From contig NC_080043.1 in the NCBI RefSeq assembly GCF_012489685.1, positions 50,235,127 through 50,299,126 on the forward strand: a DNA stretch of 64,000 nucleotides. Reading direction: 5' to 3'. Source of the DNA: Lotus japonicus (taxonomy: Eukaryota; Streptophyta; Magnoliopsida; Fabales; Fabaceae). Within the stretch, counting starts at the first letter, position 1; each line of letters starts with the position of its first letter. Both the position numbers and the translations under genes were made by a program. The notes beneath the pieces are model-generated. The model worked only from the letters and a program-made list of their open reading frames with translations, did no database searches and was not told the origin of the DNA. Of the stretch, positions 24,001-34,414 are shown piece after piece.

Positions 24001-24940
24001 AGGAATCATGTCTCCTATGCTCAAATGTGTCGATATCAAGGACGCCCTCGGAATAATGGCGGAAGTCCACGAAGGTGTGTGTTCTAGTCATATTGGCGGG
24101 CGATCCTTGGCAGTTAAGGTGATAAGAGCAGGATTCTATTGGCCAACGATGAAGAAGGATTGTTTGGAGTATGTTAAGAAATGTGAAAAATGTCAAGTCT
24201 TTTCTGACCTACACAAGGCTCCACCAGAAGAATTAACAACCATGATGGCGCCTTGGCCGTTCGCCATGTGGGGGACCGATATCTTAGGACCATTCCCTGT
24301 GGCGAAGACACAAATGAAGTACATCATCGTGGCGGTTGATTACTTCACTAAGTGGATAGAAGCTGAGGCAGTAGCAACTATCACGGCCGCCAAGGTCAGG
24401 AGCTTCTTGTGGCGAAGGATTGTTTGTAGATTTGGGGTCCCCAGGACATTAGTAATGGATAACGGAACACAATTCACAAGTAGTGTTACCCGAGAATTTT
24501 GTACAGAAATGGGAATCGAGATGCGATTTGCCTCTGTAGAACATCCACAGACCAATGGGCAGGCTGAATCGGCTAACAAAGTTATCTTGAAAGGTTTAAA
24601 GAAGAAACTGGATGAAGCAAAAGGGCTTTGGGCGGAGGAACTACCAGGCGTTCTTTGGGCATACAACACCACGGAACAGTCAAGCAGAAAGGAAACCCCG
24701 TATCGTCTAACTTATGGAACTGACGCCATGCTCCCAGTGGAAATTGAAAACCAAAGTTGGCGAGTGGCTCGGTTTAATGAAAATGACAACGGAGAAAACT
24801 TAATAGCAAATTTAATCATGCTGCCCGAGGAACAACGAGAGGCCCACATAAGAAATGAGGCGGGAAAAGTGAAGGTGGCAAGGAAGTTCTCAACAAAAGT
24901 GGTGCCAAGAAAAATGAGGGTAGGGGACTTAGTGCTCTGA
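21068..24940 (+). CDS. pol of the Tat element (protease, RT, RNase H x2, integrase)
   Basis: 1290 codons, in frame with gag. Protease active-site region DQGSSADII near residue 121; RT with TPFG-like MPFGLKNAGATYQ and catalytic YVDDMFVKS at ~499. The first RNase H (~650-770) has YLAVTDKAV where active enzymes have an Asp, so it is degenerate. A second, archaeal-type RNase H follows: SVDGSSNNTGSGAG (~778), SEYEALIAG with its Glu, GDSQLVVKQV, and a final RADVLAKLA. Integrase has an H..H..CxxC finger (24067-24210; CEKCQ) and core residues Asp in WGTDILG, Asp in MDNGTQF and Glu in GQAESANK. The frame stops at TGA 24938-24940 in the integrase C-terminal domain, although codons continue to a natural stop at 25103-25105. 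The first TGA (21038) lies upstream, so expression needs readthrough or help in trans. Confidence 0.93.
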   Translation: MIKAGHLANFVKDTAAPEVAKITEGDKGKGKEIVEELGDPVGECSSIAGGFGGGAISSKARKRYVAAVHSVQESNEGECWVNHSPIIFTPQDFAHVIPHDNDPIVVTIRVNNYVTKKVFLDQGSSADIIYGDAFDRLGLKESDLKPYRGTLVGFTGDRVSVRGYVEIPTAFGEGEFVKKFQVKYLVLACRANYNVLLGRDTLNKVCAVISTDHLTVKYPACNGKVGILRVDQNAARECYLRSVALYGRKAAKESHRITEIFPQEGFSLDPRDDADDFRPQPLEETKQVQVKDKFLKIGSGLTTEQEDRLITLLGDNLDLFAWTINDVPGIDPKVITHKLAIRPGATPVIQPRRRMSEEKNKAVQVETEKLIKARFIREVQYPTWLANVVMVKKANGKWRMCTDYTSLNKVCPKDSYPLPNVDKLVDGASGNELLSLMDAYSSYNQIMMHPSDEESTAFMTNQANYCYKTMPFGLKNAGATYQRLMDKIFSKQVGRNMEVYVDDMFVKSARASDHGGDLKEAFDQLRTYQMKLNPEKCSFGIQGGKFLGFMLTSRGIEVNPDKGRAILEMKSPTSVKEVQRLTGRMAALSHFLPMAGDKAAPFFTCLKKNSKFQWTEECEQAFTRLKETLATLPVLSKPTPGVPLVLYLAVTDKAVSTVLLQEEGKKQKVIYFVSHTLQGAELRYQKIEKAALAILKTARRLRPYFQSFQVKVKTDVPLRQVLQKPDLSGRLVSWSVELSEYDIQYEPRGQITVQSLIDFVAELTPTEGEKTQGEWVLSVDGSSNNTGSGAGITIESPDKMIIEQSLKFEFKASNNQSEYEALIAGLRLAIELGVQKLFIKGDSQLVVKQVKGEYQVKDPQLSKYLEVVRRLMMEVKEIKIEHVPRGQNERADVLAKLASTGRLGNYQTVIQETLPRPSIDLVEIKLKAVKSVSEGEISWMESIKTFLENPPKEDDLNTRAKRREASFYTLVGGELYRRGIMSPMLKCVDIKDALGIMAEVHEGVCSSHIGGRSLAVKVIRAGFYWPTMKKDCLEYVKKCEKCQVFSDLHKAPPEELTTMMAPWPFAMWGTDILGPFPVAKTQMKYIIVAVDYFTKWIEAEAVATITAAKVRSFLWRRIVCRFGVPRTLVMDNGTQFTSSVTREFCTEMGIEMRFASVEHPQTNGQAESANKVILKGLKKKLDEAKGLWAEELPGVLWAYNTTEQSSRKETPYRLTYGTDAMLPVEIENQSWRVARFNENDNGENLIANLIMLPEEQREAHIRNEAGKVKVARKFSTKVVPRKMRVGDLVL

Positions 24941-25105
24941 AAAAATACAATACCCGATAAACAAAACAAACTTTCACCCAACTGGGGCGGGCCTTACAGG
25001 ATTATTGGCAATGTTGGAGGAGAAGCTTATAAGTTGGAACAACTAAGCGGTCAAAAGGTTCCACGAACATGGAACGCCTCTCATCTAAAGCAGTATTTTA
25101 GTTAG
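24941..25105 (+). pseudogene. Integrase tail after the TGA stop
   Basis: Same frame as pol, reading KNTIPDKQNKLSPNWGGPYR to HLKQYFS and the stop at 25103-25105. The NWGGPYRI segment is the GPY/F-type motif of gypsy integrases, so the TGA at 24938 removes a conserved part. Confidence 0.8.
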
Positions 25106-25583
25106 TAGAAACAACAAATGTAAATGAAGTCGCACTCTTTTTCCCTTTCTTTGGAAAGGTTTTTAATGAGGCGACAATCGTAATGAAGGGACAATTGTTC
25201 CCATACGAAAGAAAATTAATGAAAAGATCATTTCAACAGAATCGTATATGTTTTTTGAATTTTTATTACGAGTTCATGCAATGCAAATCGTATCAAGGTA
25301 TGCAATACCGCGAGTAAACCTTTCGGAATAAGAAAGTATCGCCCTCAAAAGTTAAAAGCCTTGGCAATTCTAGTGGCCACTAGAAACCAAGCCTCGTCGA
25401 AAAATCGGCTAAGGTATATAACAACGAAAGTTGGAAACAACTAAAACAACGAATGAACTTAAGATGATATCCATTTAAAGTAGATAGAGAAAAGGGGGCG
25501 ATGCCCATACATGATTTGGAATGAAAATAAAAGACAGGGCAATGCCCAAAGAAAAATTTCAACTTCACAAAATAAAAACAAAT
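25106..25583. other. Non-coding region between the convergent pol and antisense gene
   Basis: No long frame on either strand. It should contain the 3' end of the antisense transcript. G/C and spacing are like the rest of the element. Confidence 0.5.
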
Positions 25584-27697
25584 TCAAGCCAGGTTCTCGT
25601 TGTTGGCGTTGTTGCCCTGGCTTGTCCCAGCGTGAGGATCTTCCTTCCCTTGATCCTCATTCCTGTGCTGCTCATTCCCATCCTCGCCATCTTCTTCAGG
25701 CTCACTCTCATCATTGAATTGGGGAAGGAGGTCGAGGCTAATGTCATCATCACCAACTACTTGACCATCCTTGATCTCCTTCAGCCACCCAATGCGGGAA
25801 AGATCAAAGCCCGGCTCAACTACACTGATCTGCTCTTTGGCCGCCAGAAAGCCTTGAGCATATTGGAGAGAAGCACGCCCTAGGATGGAAGTATTCAGGC
25901 GATCATATTTCTTTTCCAACTTCTGATATTTGGCTTGAACGGCAGTGTGCTTGTCATTTATGGCTTCTTTAAGAGACTTGGTCTTTTGAAGAAGCAGGTC
26001 CGAAGCAGCCAAGTCTTCAGTTAATTTAGCACACTTCTCCTCAGCAGATTTCAGCTTGTTGTTGGCAGTCTCAGCATCAGTTTTAGCCCGTTCATAGGCT
26101 GTCTTGTAATCAGCTGCCTTCTTCTCAAAACGGTTCTTGGCTGAGATCAACTCTTTCACATACTGAGCCATTCCCGCCACAGTACTGGCGGCAGAAAGCG
26201 CGTGATGGATCGCCATGGAAGCAATGTTGGGGGGACCCTGACCGGAAATGTCCTTGTGAATCCGGTTGTCAAAAGTACGGGTCATGAATTCCAGCCCGTT
26301 GAAGTGAGGATCCGACAAGTTCAGCAAGGGGGGAGGAGCTTCGCCACCAATGGCTGAACTAGGGCCAGCCTGGCCAAATGGAGTTGATGGGCGGTTGATC
26401 AGCGTGCTTGAATCTTGTTGAGGGGGCGGGACATTGTCATGTCCCTTCTTTTTCTCAGCTGGACGACTTTTTGAATCAAGAGTTGATTGGTGGAGAGGCT
26501 TACCACCAGCAGCACCTGAAGTTTTTTGACGTTTAGGGTCCCTGACGTTGTCAGAACCCGAGGTACCTTCATTCTTCTTCTTCTGCTCAGTTTCGGCGGC
26601 CCTCTTCTTCGCCGCCGCAGCAGACTGGGCGAGGTACTCCTTCATCTTGAGTGGGTTCGCGTCAACCTTGCCTTTTCCCATCGTAGCTGTACGGAAAACA
26701 TCAATTAGACGAGATACATGAACAAAAAGAAAAAGAAGTTACGTACAAAGATTATAAACTTACTAAAAAATTGATTTAAAGTGCCGGATTTCGACGCCTC
26801 AATCAAGTCGTGACCGGAAATTACTGGTAGTGTGCGGAGGTAATCGGCGACGCCTTGTTCAGATTCATCCAAGGCGTCGTATGAAACGGATATTTTTCGG
26901 CGAGGGTTCTTTGTCCAGTAAAAAGGGAAGAGAGGGTTATTATCAGAATCTCGGAACAAGTTCTTTATTTCGGGCGACTCCACAACTTTAAAGTATTTCT
27001 TCTGCCATACTTTGTAATGGCTTTTAAGGGCGGTAAACCGACTCATGTTCTTACGGGCTAATAGTGGAGCCCATTTCACAGATTTATAGAAAAGGAAGAA
27101 CAAGGGATAGGTTGGAGTGAAACTCAAGTGTTCACAAAGAATTTCAAAGCAGCGGAGGAAACCCCAGGCGTTGGGCTGGAGTTGGCAAGGCGCCACATTC
27201 AGAAAAGAAAGAACGTGACATATAAACGGCGAGAAAGGAAGTTTAATGTTTAAGTCTAAGAAGAAATAGCCATAAACAAAGAAAAAATCGGGCGATTCAT
27301 CGGCTGGTTCTTTACGCAACAGAACACAGTCATCTTCGCCACATGGGAGGACATTCAACAGATGATCTTCATTATTCGAGGTGGCGGGATTTATCTTCGT
27401 GAACCCTTGAGCAGAAATTCGAAGCGAACTAATGCTCCCAACGCTGCTCCAGATAGAATGCAACAGACATTTATCTTCAACTAAATGCACGTTAGAGCGC
27501 CATTCAGGTGAAGACAAATCTCCATTAGAGGAGAGAATTGAGTCTACAGAGCCGGCGGGACCGGAATCATCATGGGTAGAAGGCGAGGAATGAATTTCAA
27601 TTATAGAGGGGGCGACAACTTCCTCCTCCGTGGAGGGTGAAGAAAGTTCTAGGGAAGAAAGGCTAGCGTTTGGTAAAGACATGCGAGGCAATTTCAT
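25584..27697 (-). CDS. Spliced antisense gene (aORF) of the Tat element
   Basis: Two minus-strand frames join through one intron. Exon 1 is 27697-26764 and exon 2 is 26686-25584. The 77-bp intron (26763-26687) has GTAAGT at its donor and TTTTCCGTACAG at its acceptor. The joined frame stays open: 2037 nt, 678 codons plus stop. Exon 1 has a Ser/Glu-rich N-terminus, then a folded part with hydrophobic segments and a basic FTALKSHYKVWQKKYFKVV stretch, resembling the 'putative gypsy type transposon' proteins annotated in many plants. Exon 2 has a basic nuclear-type start (MGKGKVDANPLKM), a low-complexity linker, a long coiled coil (about 160 to 265 within exon 2: KSAEEKCAKLTEDLAASDLL) and an acidic tail. 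Antisense ORFs here are a known Tat feature; their function is not established. Confidence 0.8.
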
Positions 27698-28028
27698 AAA
27701 AAGAAGATGAACAGAGTTAAAAGTAAAAAGAAGATGAACAGAGTTAAAAGTAAAAAGAAGATGAACAAAGTTAAAAGAAGAAAGAAGATGAACAGAGTTA
27801 GAGAAAAAAGAAGTAAACGAAGAATCTCAGGAAAGAGAAAAACTAACCAGGGGAAGAACTGTGGATTTGAGAAAGGATAACGTCGGAGATAGGGGAGCAC
27901 CGCGCAATGACGACGGCCGGAGGAAGAAAAGGTTCACCGGAGTTCAAAAGAGGGAATGAAAGCTGCGGTGAAAAGGTTTTCAGAACAAAGGTTTTAGGAA
28001 AGTGAAAAAATGAAAAGTGAAAAGGGGT

Positions 28029-28036
28029 TTTTTATA
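28029..28036 (-). promoter_or_regulatory. TATA box of the antisense gene
   Basis: The minus strand reads ctctctataaaaaacccc. It lies 332 bases upstream of the antisense ATG, in a GA-rich region between the 3' LTR and the gene. This suggests its own promoter rather than LTR-driven transcription. Confidence 0.5.
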
Positions 28037-28402
28037 GAGAGAAAGGAGGAGAGAGAGAGTGAATGGGGGAAGATCGTGGGATCGTGGGATTTGAAATTCG
28101 AAAAGGTAGGAAGCGAAAAGACGTACTCCTCGAGACGCACAACTGAAAATTGCATTTATAACAAATGATGACGAAATCCCGGAAAATAAGGATACGTGCG
28201 TCAGTTGAAAAGACGTGATTGACGGTTATAACTAATGGCGACATATCTTTGAAACGACAACAAAGGTGGCGAAGCGTGAAAATGGCGATGTAACAACGAA
28301 AGTAAAATGGCGATGAACGAACAAACAATAGAGGCGAACTACTGGGTAACATGATAAAGACATTTCGACTCAATTACTCGAGTCTCATGTCTTGGGGGCA
28401 TG

Positions 28403-28774
28403 TGGACTGGGCGGGACATAAAGAAGATTATGTCCCGCCCAAAATGAACAATAAACCATTGACGACAGCCAAGGCGGAAAAGGCAACATGACGAGCTTCA
28501 TTGCCCTCCCTTAGGTGATGGACCCACAAGCCAGCTGGAAGATTCCTTTGGATTTGTCTTATATGTACGGGGATTTGGGCCTTGATTGTCAGGCCCAAAT
28601 ATAGGAAAGATCCATATCATGACCACCCCCTCTATAAAAGGGGAGGTCATCCACTTGTACAAAACCAACTTTTTCAGCATTAATGAGAATATTCCTTTTA
28701 TGGTAGACTTGCTATTTTAGTGCTCTGCTAGGGTTTACTTTTTATCTTACGTAAGCTTGCCCTAGTACAGAACA
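28403..28774 (+). repeat. 3' LTR of the Tat element
   Basis: Same length as the 5' LTR; differences seen are ggcggaaaagg for ggcgggaaagg and gggccttg for gggccctg. It is preceded by the purine-rich cttgggggcatg, the likely polypurine tract (28391-28402). Confidence 0.9.
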
Positions 28775-28779
28775 TCATT

Positions 28780-28952
28780 CTTTTTTGGGTTTTTTTTCCT
28801 TATTAATTTTTAACCCAGAAACCGTTAAATATTGGACGGAAAACCAAAATTGTTAACGGAGGTAAACGTGTGGGACTAAAAATGCAATTTTTAAACTTTA
28901 AGGACCAAAACTACACATAGAGTATAAGTGGGGACCAAAAGTGCTTTTAAGC
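28780..28952 (-). repeat. MULE right terminal inverted repeat
   Basis: Reverse complement of 18177-18360 with scattered differences. It ends directly at the 9-bp duplication. Confidence 0.8.
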
Positions 28953-29010
28953 TTTTTTTATTCACTTTCGATCCAGTTTGATGAATCTAAAACCTACTCT
29001 TTAGGAGTTG

Positions 29011-30035
29011 TGATACGCCCCAAGTTGATGCAAGGGCTGCAATGGATCGTCTAGGATTGATTTGGATGATGAGAACTCTGAATTGTGAAAAAAGAAGAAG
29101 AAGAATTTCGTGATGGAAGGGAAATGGACAGAAAACAGGGGAAGTTTTAGTGAAATGGAAGATGAAGACTTCACACAAAGGTGGTGACAAACCCTTGATA
29201 AGCCTAATTCTTGAATCACTCAAGAACTATGAGAATCACTCTCACAAATCTGAATCACTCAGAAAAGAAAATACTAATTCATTCATAATCTGTCTATTAC
29301 ATTGAAGGAGTGGTCCTTATAAAGAAGAAGGAAATTCAGCCTAGTTACAAAAAAATGATGAGGTGTAATTTCTCTAGAAGAATCCTAGGCTAGGAGTTAC
29401 AAATTAAAAGAGGAAGATAGTGATATGCTTCAGCCCTGAACGTGTTTTTAGTGGCTGATTGCTTCATGTAACTCCCTTTCTTGATTGTTATTCTGACCAG
29501 GGAATATAGCATTCAATGCTCTTTATGAACTTAATTTCCCTTTCTTTGTAACTCCATTCTTGGCTTTGAAAGCTCTTCAATCCTTTGACTTTGCTGATGT
29601 AACTCCTCCATTCAGAACTTATTGAAATTCAAACACATTCAAAGAGTTTTAAGAAAGGAATGGATCCCTCCCTTTAAGCCCTTCATGCGCCACATGCAAA
29701 CACACACCACTTGAAGTGGATTAAACACACTAAAATAAAATTCAGCAACATAATGCATTTGGATCCAACTTATTCAATTGGTCCTTTGCATTTTTATTGA
29801 AATAAAATAAAACAGAACATCACATGGCAGCCCCTATGCGTGGGCTGGCTCTTCTTCTTGGGCCTGAATGATCATCATGATTTTTGGTTCCATCTCTTCT
29901 ACCACTTTGTCTTCAAGAATGGTTGCCACTACTTGCTGAAGAGTCTCTTTGGCCTTTTTAGCTCTAGCCCTTGTCATTGGTCCTCCAAGTCCTTTTAGTG
30001 CTCCATGACCCTTGTCCTTGTCCTTGTCCTCATCA
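29011..30035 (-). repeat. 3' LTR of the CRM element, encodes the polyprotein C-terminus
   Basis: On the transcribed strand it starts TGATGAGGACAAGGAC, directly after the purine tract AAGAGGGAGGGAA, and ends GGGGCGTATCA. Codons for the tail of gag-pol occupy 30035-29834. Confidence 0.9.
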
Positions 30036-33000
30036 TTCCCTCCCTCTTGAAAAGGATTTGACCTCAAATCAAATTCTCCGCCATCTGCATCAAAGAGAGA
30101 TAAATCAGAGACATTAAAGGTTGAGCTGATGTTATACTCACCTGGAAGCTCTATTTTGTAGGCATTGTTATTGATTCTCTCAAGCACTTGAAAAGGTCCA
30201 TCCCCTCTAGGTTGGAGTTTGGATTTCCTTTGTTCTGGAAACCTTTCCTTCCTCATGTGCACCCAAACCCAATCTCCGGGTTGGAACACCACCTCCTTTC
30301 TTCCCTTGTTAGCTTGCCTAGCATAACTCTCATTCTTTCTCTCAATTTGAGCCTTCACACGCTCATGCATCTTCTTGACATATTCAGCTTTGCCCTGTCC
30401 TTCCTTGTGCTTGAAAACAGAAATGTTAGGCATAGGCAACAAATCAAGAGGAGTCAAAGGGTTAAATCCATACACTACTTCAAATGGAGAGCAATTGGTA
30501 GTGCTATGGACAGCCCTATTGTAAGCAAATTCAACATGAGGCAAACACGCCTCCCAAGCCTTTAAATTGGCCTTAAGGACAGTCCTAAGCAAGGTGCCTA
30601 GGGTCCTATTAACCACCTCAGTTTGCCCATCAGTTTGTGGGTGGCAAGTGGTAGAGAACAAAAGTTTGGTGCCTAACTTCCCCCATAAAGTCCTCCAGAA
30701 GTGACTTAGGAACTTGGTGTCCCTATCACTAACTATGCTTCTAGGCATCCCATGAAGTCTTACAACTTCTTTAAAGAACAAATCAGCAACGTGACAAGCA
30801 TCATCAGCTTTCCTGCAAGGAATAAAGTGAGCCATTTTTGAAAACCTATCAACAACCACAAAAATGGAATCCTTACCATTCTTTGTTCTAGGGAGGCCTA
30901 AAACAAAGTCCATAGACAAGTCAACCCAAGGGTATTCAGGGATTGGCAAAGAAGTATACAAACCATGTGGCATCACCTTAGACTTAGCCTTCTTGCAAAC
31001 AATGCAATGTTCACAAAACTTGATCACATCATGTTTCATTTTGGGCCAATAGAAATGTTCCTGTAAAGTTTCTAGAGTCTTTTGGACTCCAAAATGACCC
31101 ATTAATCCCCCAGCATGGGATTCTTTAACAAGCAGTTCTCTAATGGAACTTTTAGGCACACACAACCTGTTTTCCTTAAATAAAAATCCATTGTGCCTAT
31201 AAAATCCATTTTGAGAAACTTTCTCACAAGCCACAAAAATTTCAGCAAAGTTATCATCTTTTTCATACATTTCTTTCACATGTTCAAGTCCTAGCAATTT
31301 AGTCTCTAACATGGAAAGCAACACGTGTCTCCTGGATAAAGCATCAGCCACAATGTTACTTTTCCCTTTTTTGTGTTTTATGACATAGGGAAATTGTTCC
31401 AAAAATTCAACCCATTTGGCATGCCTTTTGTTCAACTTACCTTGCCCCTTCAAGTATTTCAGCGACTCATGATCACTATGAATCACGAATTCCTTGGGCA
31501 AAAGATAATGCTGCCAAGTCTTCAAAGCTCTCACCAAAGCATACAATTCCTTATCATAAGTAGAATAGTTAAGGGCAGCTCCGCTTAACTTTTCACTAAA
31601 ATAAGCAATTGGGTGGCCTTCTTGAAGCAACACAGCACCAATACCTACATTTGAAGCATCACATTCAAGTTCAAAAGATTTAGCAAAGTTAGGTAAAGCA
31701 AGTATAGGTGCATGGGTAAGCTTATGCTTTAGGGCAGCAAAGGCCTCTTCTTGATTCTTTCCCCAATGAAAACCCACATTCTTTTTCACCACTTCATTTA
31801 GGGGTGCTGCCAAGGTACTAAAGTCCTTTACAAACCTCCTGTAGAAACTGGCCAAGCCATGAAAACTTCTTACATCACCCACGGATTTAGGAGTGGGCCA
31901 CTCTTGAATGGCTTTGATCTTTTCCTCATCAACCTGCACTCCTTTCGAACTCACAACAAAACCAAGAAACACAACATGGTCAGTGCAAAAAGTGCATTTC
32001 TCAAGATTGGCAAACAATTGTTCCTTTCTAAGCATACTCAAGACGGATCTTAAGTGCTCAACATGCAGCTCAAGAGTAGTGCTATAGACCAAAATATCAT
32101 CAAAGTACACAACCACAAATTTCCCAATGAATTCCCTCAAAACATGGTTCATTAGTCTCATAAAAGTACTAGGTGCATTAGTTAAACCAAAAGGCATAAC
32201 CAACCATTCATACAAACCATATTTAGTTTTGAAAGCAGTTTTCCATTCATCCCCTTCTTTAATCCTTATCTGATTGTAACCACTTTTCAAATCAATTTTA
32301 GAAAAATAACATGCTCCATGCAATTCATCAAGCAAATCATCAAGTCTAGGAATAGGGTGCCTATACTTAATGGTGATGTTATTCAAGGCTCTACAATCAG
32401 AGCACATTCTCCAAGTCCCATCTTTCTTTGGTACCAAAATCACCGGTACAGCACAAGGACTCATGCTATTTCTTACCCACCCTTTGTTCAAGAGTTCTTC
32501 CACTTGTCTTTGAATTTCAGTGGTTTCTTGTGGGTTGCTTCTGTATGCTGGCCTATTAGGCAAAGAAGCTCCCGGAATGAGATCAATTTGATGCTCAATT
32601 CCTCTCAGTGGTGGTAGACCACTTGGAACACTTGTTGGAAACACATCCTCATAATCCTGCAAAAGAGATTTAACACTAGAAGGCAGCTCAAAATTTTCAA
32701 AAGTGTTAGTGTTCAAAATCTGATTTTTGCAAAACATCAAGTATAGGATCTGTTTTGAAGCTATCATCCTTTTCACCTCTCTCTTTTTGATCAAACAAAT
32801 TTCTTTTCTCTCAAGTATTTCACTCTTTTCTTTTTGCTCTCTCTCAAGTGTTTCACTCTTTTCTTTTTGCTTTCTCTCAAGTGTCTCACTCTTTTCTTTT
32901 CTCTCTTGTTCAATCTTTTCTCTCATTTTCTTTTGATCCTCACGCACCTCCCTAGGGCTCAAAGGTTTGAGCGTAATTTTCTGGCCATGATGTTGGAATG

Positions 33001-34414
33001 AGATCTTGTTGGTGCTTCCATTATGATCAGAGTTGGTGTCATATTGCCATGGTCTTCCCAGCAGTATGTGACTAGCCTCCATGGGAACAACATCACAAAG
33101 AACCTTATCCCTGTATTTGCCAATGGAAAAGTCAACTTCAACTTGCTTACTTACTTGTATTTCTCCATAGTGGCTGAGCCATTGAAGTTTGTATGGCCAA
33201 GGATGTGGTTTTGTGACCAGGTTCAGCTTCTCCACCATTCTTTCGCTAGCCACATTAGTACAGCTTCCGCCATCAACAATCATCAAGCAAATCTGCCCAT
33301 TGACAGAACATCTTGTGTGAAAGATATTCTCTCTTTGGCTTTCTTTCTTTGGCTTTTGTTGGCTACCAAGCATTCTTCGGATCATCAACAGTTCACCATT
33401 CATGGCTGCCTCCTCTTCTTCTTCACTTTGTTCTCCTTCGGACTCACTGGTGTAGTCTCCATCATCCTTAAGAATCATGGTCTTTTTGGAGGCACATTCA
33501 TAAGCATAATGTCCCATACCTTGGCATTTGAAGCACTTGACCTCTTTGCTCTTTTTGGATGGTTGTTCAAGAGGTTTTGAAGAAGCTGAAGCTTGTGGTT
33601 TGGTGGCTGGTTTGCTAAGGGTGCTCGGCCCTTCATTCTTCATTCTGCCTCTCCAAGATGAATTGGAATTGGTAGAACTCTTCCTTGCAAGCCCTTTCCT
33701 TTTGAGTTGTTGCTCAACTTTAGTGGCCTTGTGCAGCAATTCTTCCATGTCTACATATTCCTGAAGTTCTACAATATCTCTAACATCATTAGATAGACCA
33801 TTAATAAATCGAATCATGGTTACCTCTTCATCCTCCTCAAGATTGGCTTGCAACATAAGCACCTCAAGTTCTTTGTAATACTCCTCAACACTCTTGCTGC
33901 CTTGGGTAAGTTTTTGAAGTTTAAATTTTACATCCCTAGCATGGCTTGAAGGGACATATCTTTTCCTCATGATTCGTTTCATTTCAGCCCATGTTTCCAC
34001 CGCTGGCTCCTCATTTCTCAATCTCTCTTTTGCAAACTTATTCCACCAAACAAGAGCATAGTCTGAAAAGTGAGCAGCTGCAAGTTTCACCTTTTGGTCC
34101 TCCTCATAGTTGTTGCAAGCAAAGACATGCTCTATTTTGAGTTCCCACTCCAAGTATGCCTCTGGATCACTCTTTCCCTTAAAAGGAGGAATTTGGAATT
34201 TGACTCCTTCAATCCGAGCAGGTCTAGGATTTTCATGAATTCGTCGTGGCCTCCCGCCTTCACTGTCACTATTGTTCCGGTTCTCCATTTGATCCAGCCT
34301 TTCGTGGATCTCTTCAGTTTGCCTCCTCATTAAGTTTTCCAGATGTTGTGTAAGAGCCCGCATTTCGATGGTCGAGAGTCGCACTGCTGGTTGCTCCTCC
34401 TCTTCTCCTGACAT
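29834..34414 (-). CDS. CRM gag-pol polyprotein (intact)
   Basis: Open frame from 34450; I prefer the ATG at 34414 (MSGEEEEQ), since the 12 upstream codons look like leader. Numbering is from 34450. Gag core [16 protein letters not shown] ~88-103; zinc knuckle [14 protein letters not shown] ~306; protease DGGSCTN ~393 (Gly in place of the usual Ser/Thr after Asp); three [15 protein letters not shown] repeats ~540-575; RT catalytic YFDDILVYS ~781 with [12 protein letters not shown] before it; RNase [14 protein letters not shown] to [10 protein letters not shown]; integrase HHCC finger ([18 protein letters not shown]), core Asp ~1179 (MDFVLGL), Asp ~1240 (SDRDTKF), Glu ~1277 (GQTEVVNR), GPF-type motif [10 protein letters not shown]. 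The tail after [10 protein letters not shown] is partly LTR-encoded. No stop or frameshift, so it is likely functional. Confidence 0.93.
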   Translation of the reverse strand: MSGEEEEQPAVRLSTIEMRALTQHLENLMRRQTEEIHERLDQMENRNNSDSEGGRPRRIHENPRPARIEGVKFQIPPFKGKSDPEAYLEWELKIEHVFACNNYEEDQKVKLAAAHFSDYALVWWNKFAKERLRNEEPAVETWAEMKRIMRKRYVPSSHARDVKFKLQKLTQGSKSVEEYYKELEVLMLQANLEEDEEVTMIRFINGLSNDVRDIVELQEYVDMEELLHKATKVEQQLKRKGLARKSSTNSNSSWRGRMKNEGPSTLSKPATKPQASASSKPLEQPSKKSKEVKCFKCQGMGHYAYECASKKTMILKDDGDYTSESEGEQSEEEEEAAMNGELLMIRRMLGSQQKPKKESQRENIFHTRCSVNGQICLMIVDGGSCTNVASERMVEKLNLVTKPHPWPYKLQWLSHYGEIQVSKQVEVDFSIGKYRDKVLCDVVPMEASHILLGRPWQYDTNSDHNGSTNKISFQHHGQKITLKPLSPREVREDQKKMREKIEQERKEKSETLERKQKEKSETLEREQKEKSEILERKEICLIKKREVKRMIASKQILYLMFCKNQILNTNTFENFELPSSVKSLLQDYEDVFPTSVPSGLPPLRGIEHQIDLIPGASLPNRPAYRSNPQETTEIQRQVEELLNKGWVRNSMSPCAVPVILVPKKDGTWRMCSDCRALNNITIKYRHPIPRLDDLLDELHGACYFSKIDLKSGYNQIRIKEGDEWKTAFKTKYGLYEWLVMPFGLTNAPSTFMRLMNHVLREFIGKFVVVYFDDILVYSTTLELHVEHLRSVLSMLRKEQLFANLEKCTFCTDHVVFLGFVVSSKGVQVDEEKIKAIQEWPTPKSVGDVRSFHGLASFYRRFVKDFSTLAAPLNEVVKKNVGFHWGKNQEEAFAALKHKLTHAPILALPNFAKSFELECDASNVGIGAVLLQEGHPIAYFSEKLSGAALNYSTYDKELYALVRALKTWQHYLLPKEFVIHSDHESLKYLKGQGKLNKRHAKWVEFLEQFPYVIKHKKGKSNIVADALSRRHVLLSMLETKLLGLEHVKEMYEKDDNFAEIFVACEKVSQNGFYRHNGFLFKENRLCVPKSSIRELLVKESHAGGLMGHFGVQKTLETLQEHFYWPKMKHDVIKFCEHCIVCKKAKSKVMPHGLYTSLPIPEYPWVDLSMDFVLGLPRTKNGKDSIFVVVDRFSKMAHFIPCRKADDACHVADLFFKEVVRLHGMPRSIVSDRDTKFLSHFWRTLWGKLGTKLLFSTTCHPQTDGQTEVVNRTLGTLLRTVLKANLKAWEACLPHVEFAYNRAVHSTTNCSPFEVVYGFNPLTPLDLLPMPNISVFKHKEGQGKAEYVKKMHERVKAQIERKNESYARQANKGRKEVVFQPGDWVWVHMRKERFPEQRKSKLQPRGDGPFQVLERINNNAYKIELPGEYNISSTFNVSDLSLFDADGGEFDLRSNPFQEGGNDEDKDKDKGHGALKGLGGPMTRARAKKAKETLQQVVATILEDKVVEEMEPKIMMIIQAQEEEPAHA

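Larger units (their letters stand above)
19218..28779 (+). mobile_element. Tat-lineage Ty3/gypsy retrotransposon with antisense gene
   Basis: Two 372-bp LTRs (19223-19594 and 28403-28774), differing at only about two positions that I can see, are flanked by the perfect 5-bp duplication tcatt (19218-19222 and 28775-28779). Order inside is PBS, gag, protease, RT, degenerate RNase H, second RNase H, integrase, then a ~3.3 kb region with a spliced gene on the opposite strand, then the 3' LTR. A second, archaeal-type RNase H and an antisense ORF after pol are known traits of the Tat lineage. The near-identity of the LTRs shows recent insertion. Two in-frame TGA codons suggest that this copy is not autonomous. 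It interrupts the MULE. Confidence 0.92.
18168..28961. mobile_element. Mutator-like element (MULE) with 9-bp target duplication, split by a retrotransposon
   Basis: Long terminal inverted repeats of roughly 170-185 bp occupy 18177-18360 and 28780-28952 (outer sequence GGCTTAAAAGCACTTTTGGT). They are flanked by the perfect 9-bp direct repeat tttttttat at 18168-18176 and 28953-28961. Nine-base duplications with long TIRs are diagnostic for the Mutator superfamily. Removing the retrotransposon at 19223-28774 and one copy of its tcatt duplication leaves an element of ~1.2 kb with no transposase, so it is non-autonomous. The unique body (~18360-19217) has open stretches on the minus strand (one includes SILDLKLTINRKSH) that might be captured gene sequence; I cannot identify a parent gene. 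Confidence 0.8.

Noticed and set aside
29834..30035. Treating the right-hand copy of the pol tail (35848-36048) as a second, truncated gene
   Set aside because: It is part of the 5' LTR: the target duplication agttg and TG...CA ends show that the tail codons belong to both LTRs.
33023..33580. 185-codon plus-strand frame opposite the CRM gag-pol
   Set aside because: It lies wholly antisense to conserved gag/protease codons, has no splice or promoter context and no domain; a shadow of the real frame.
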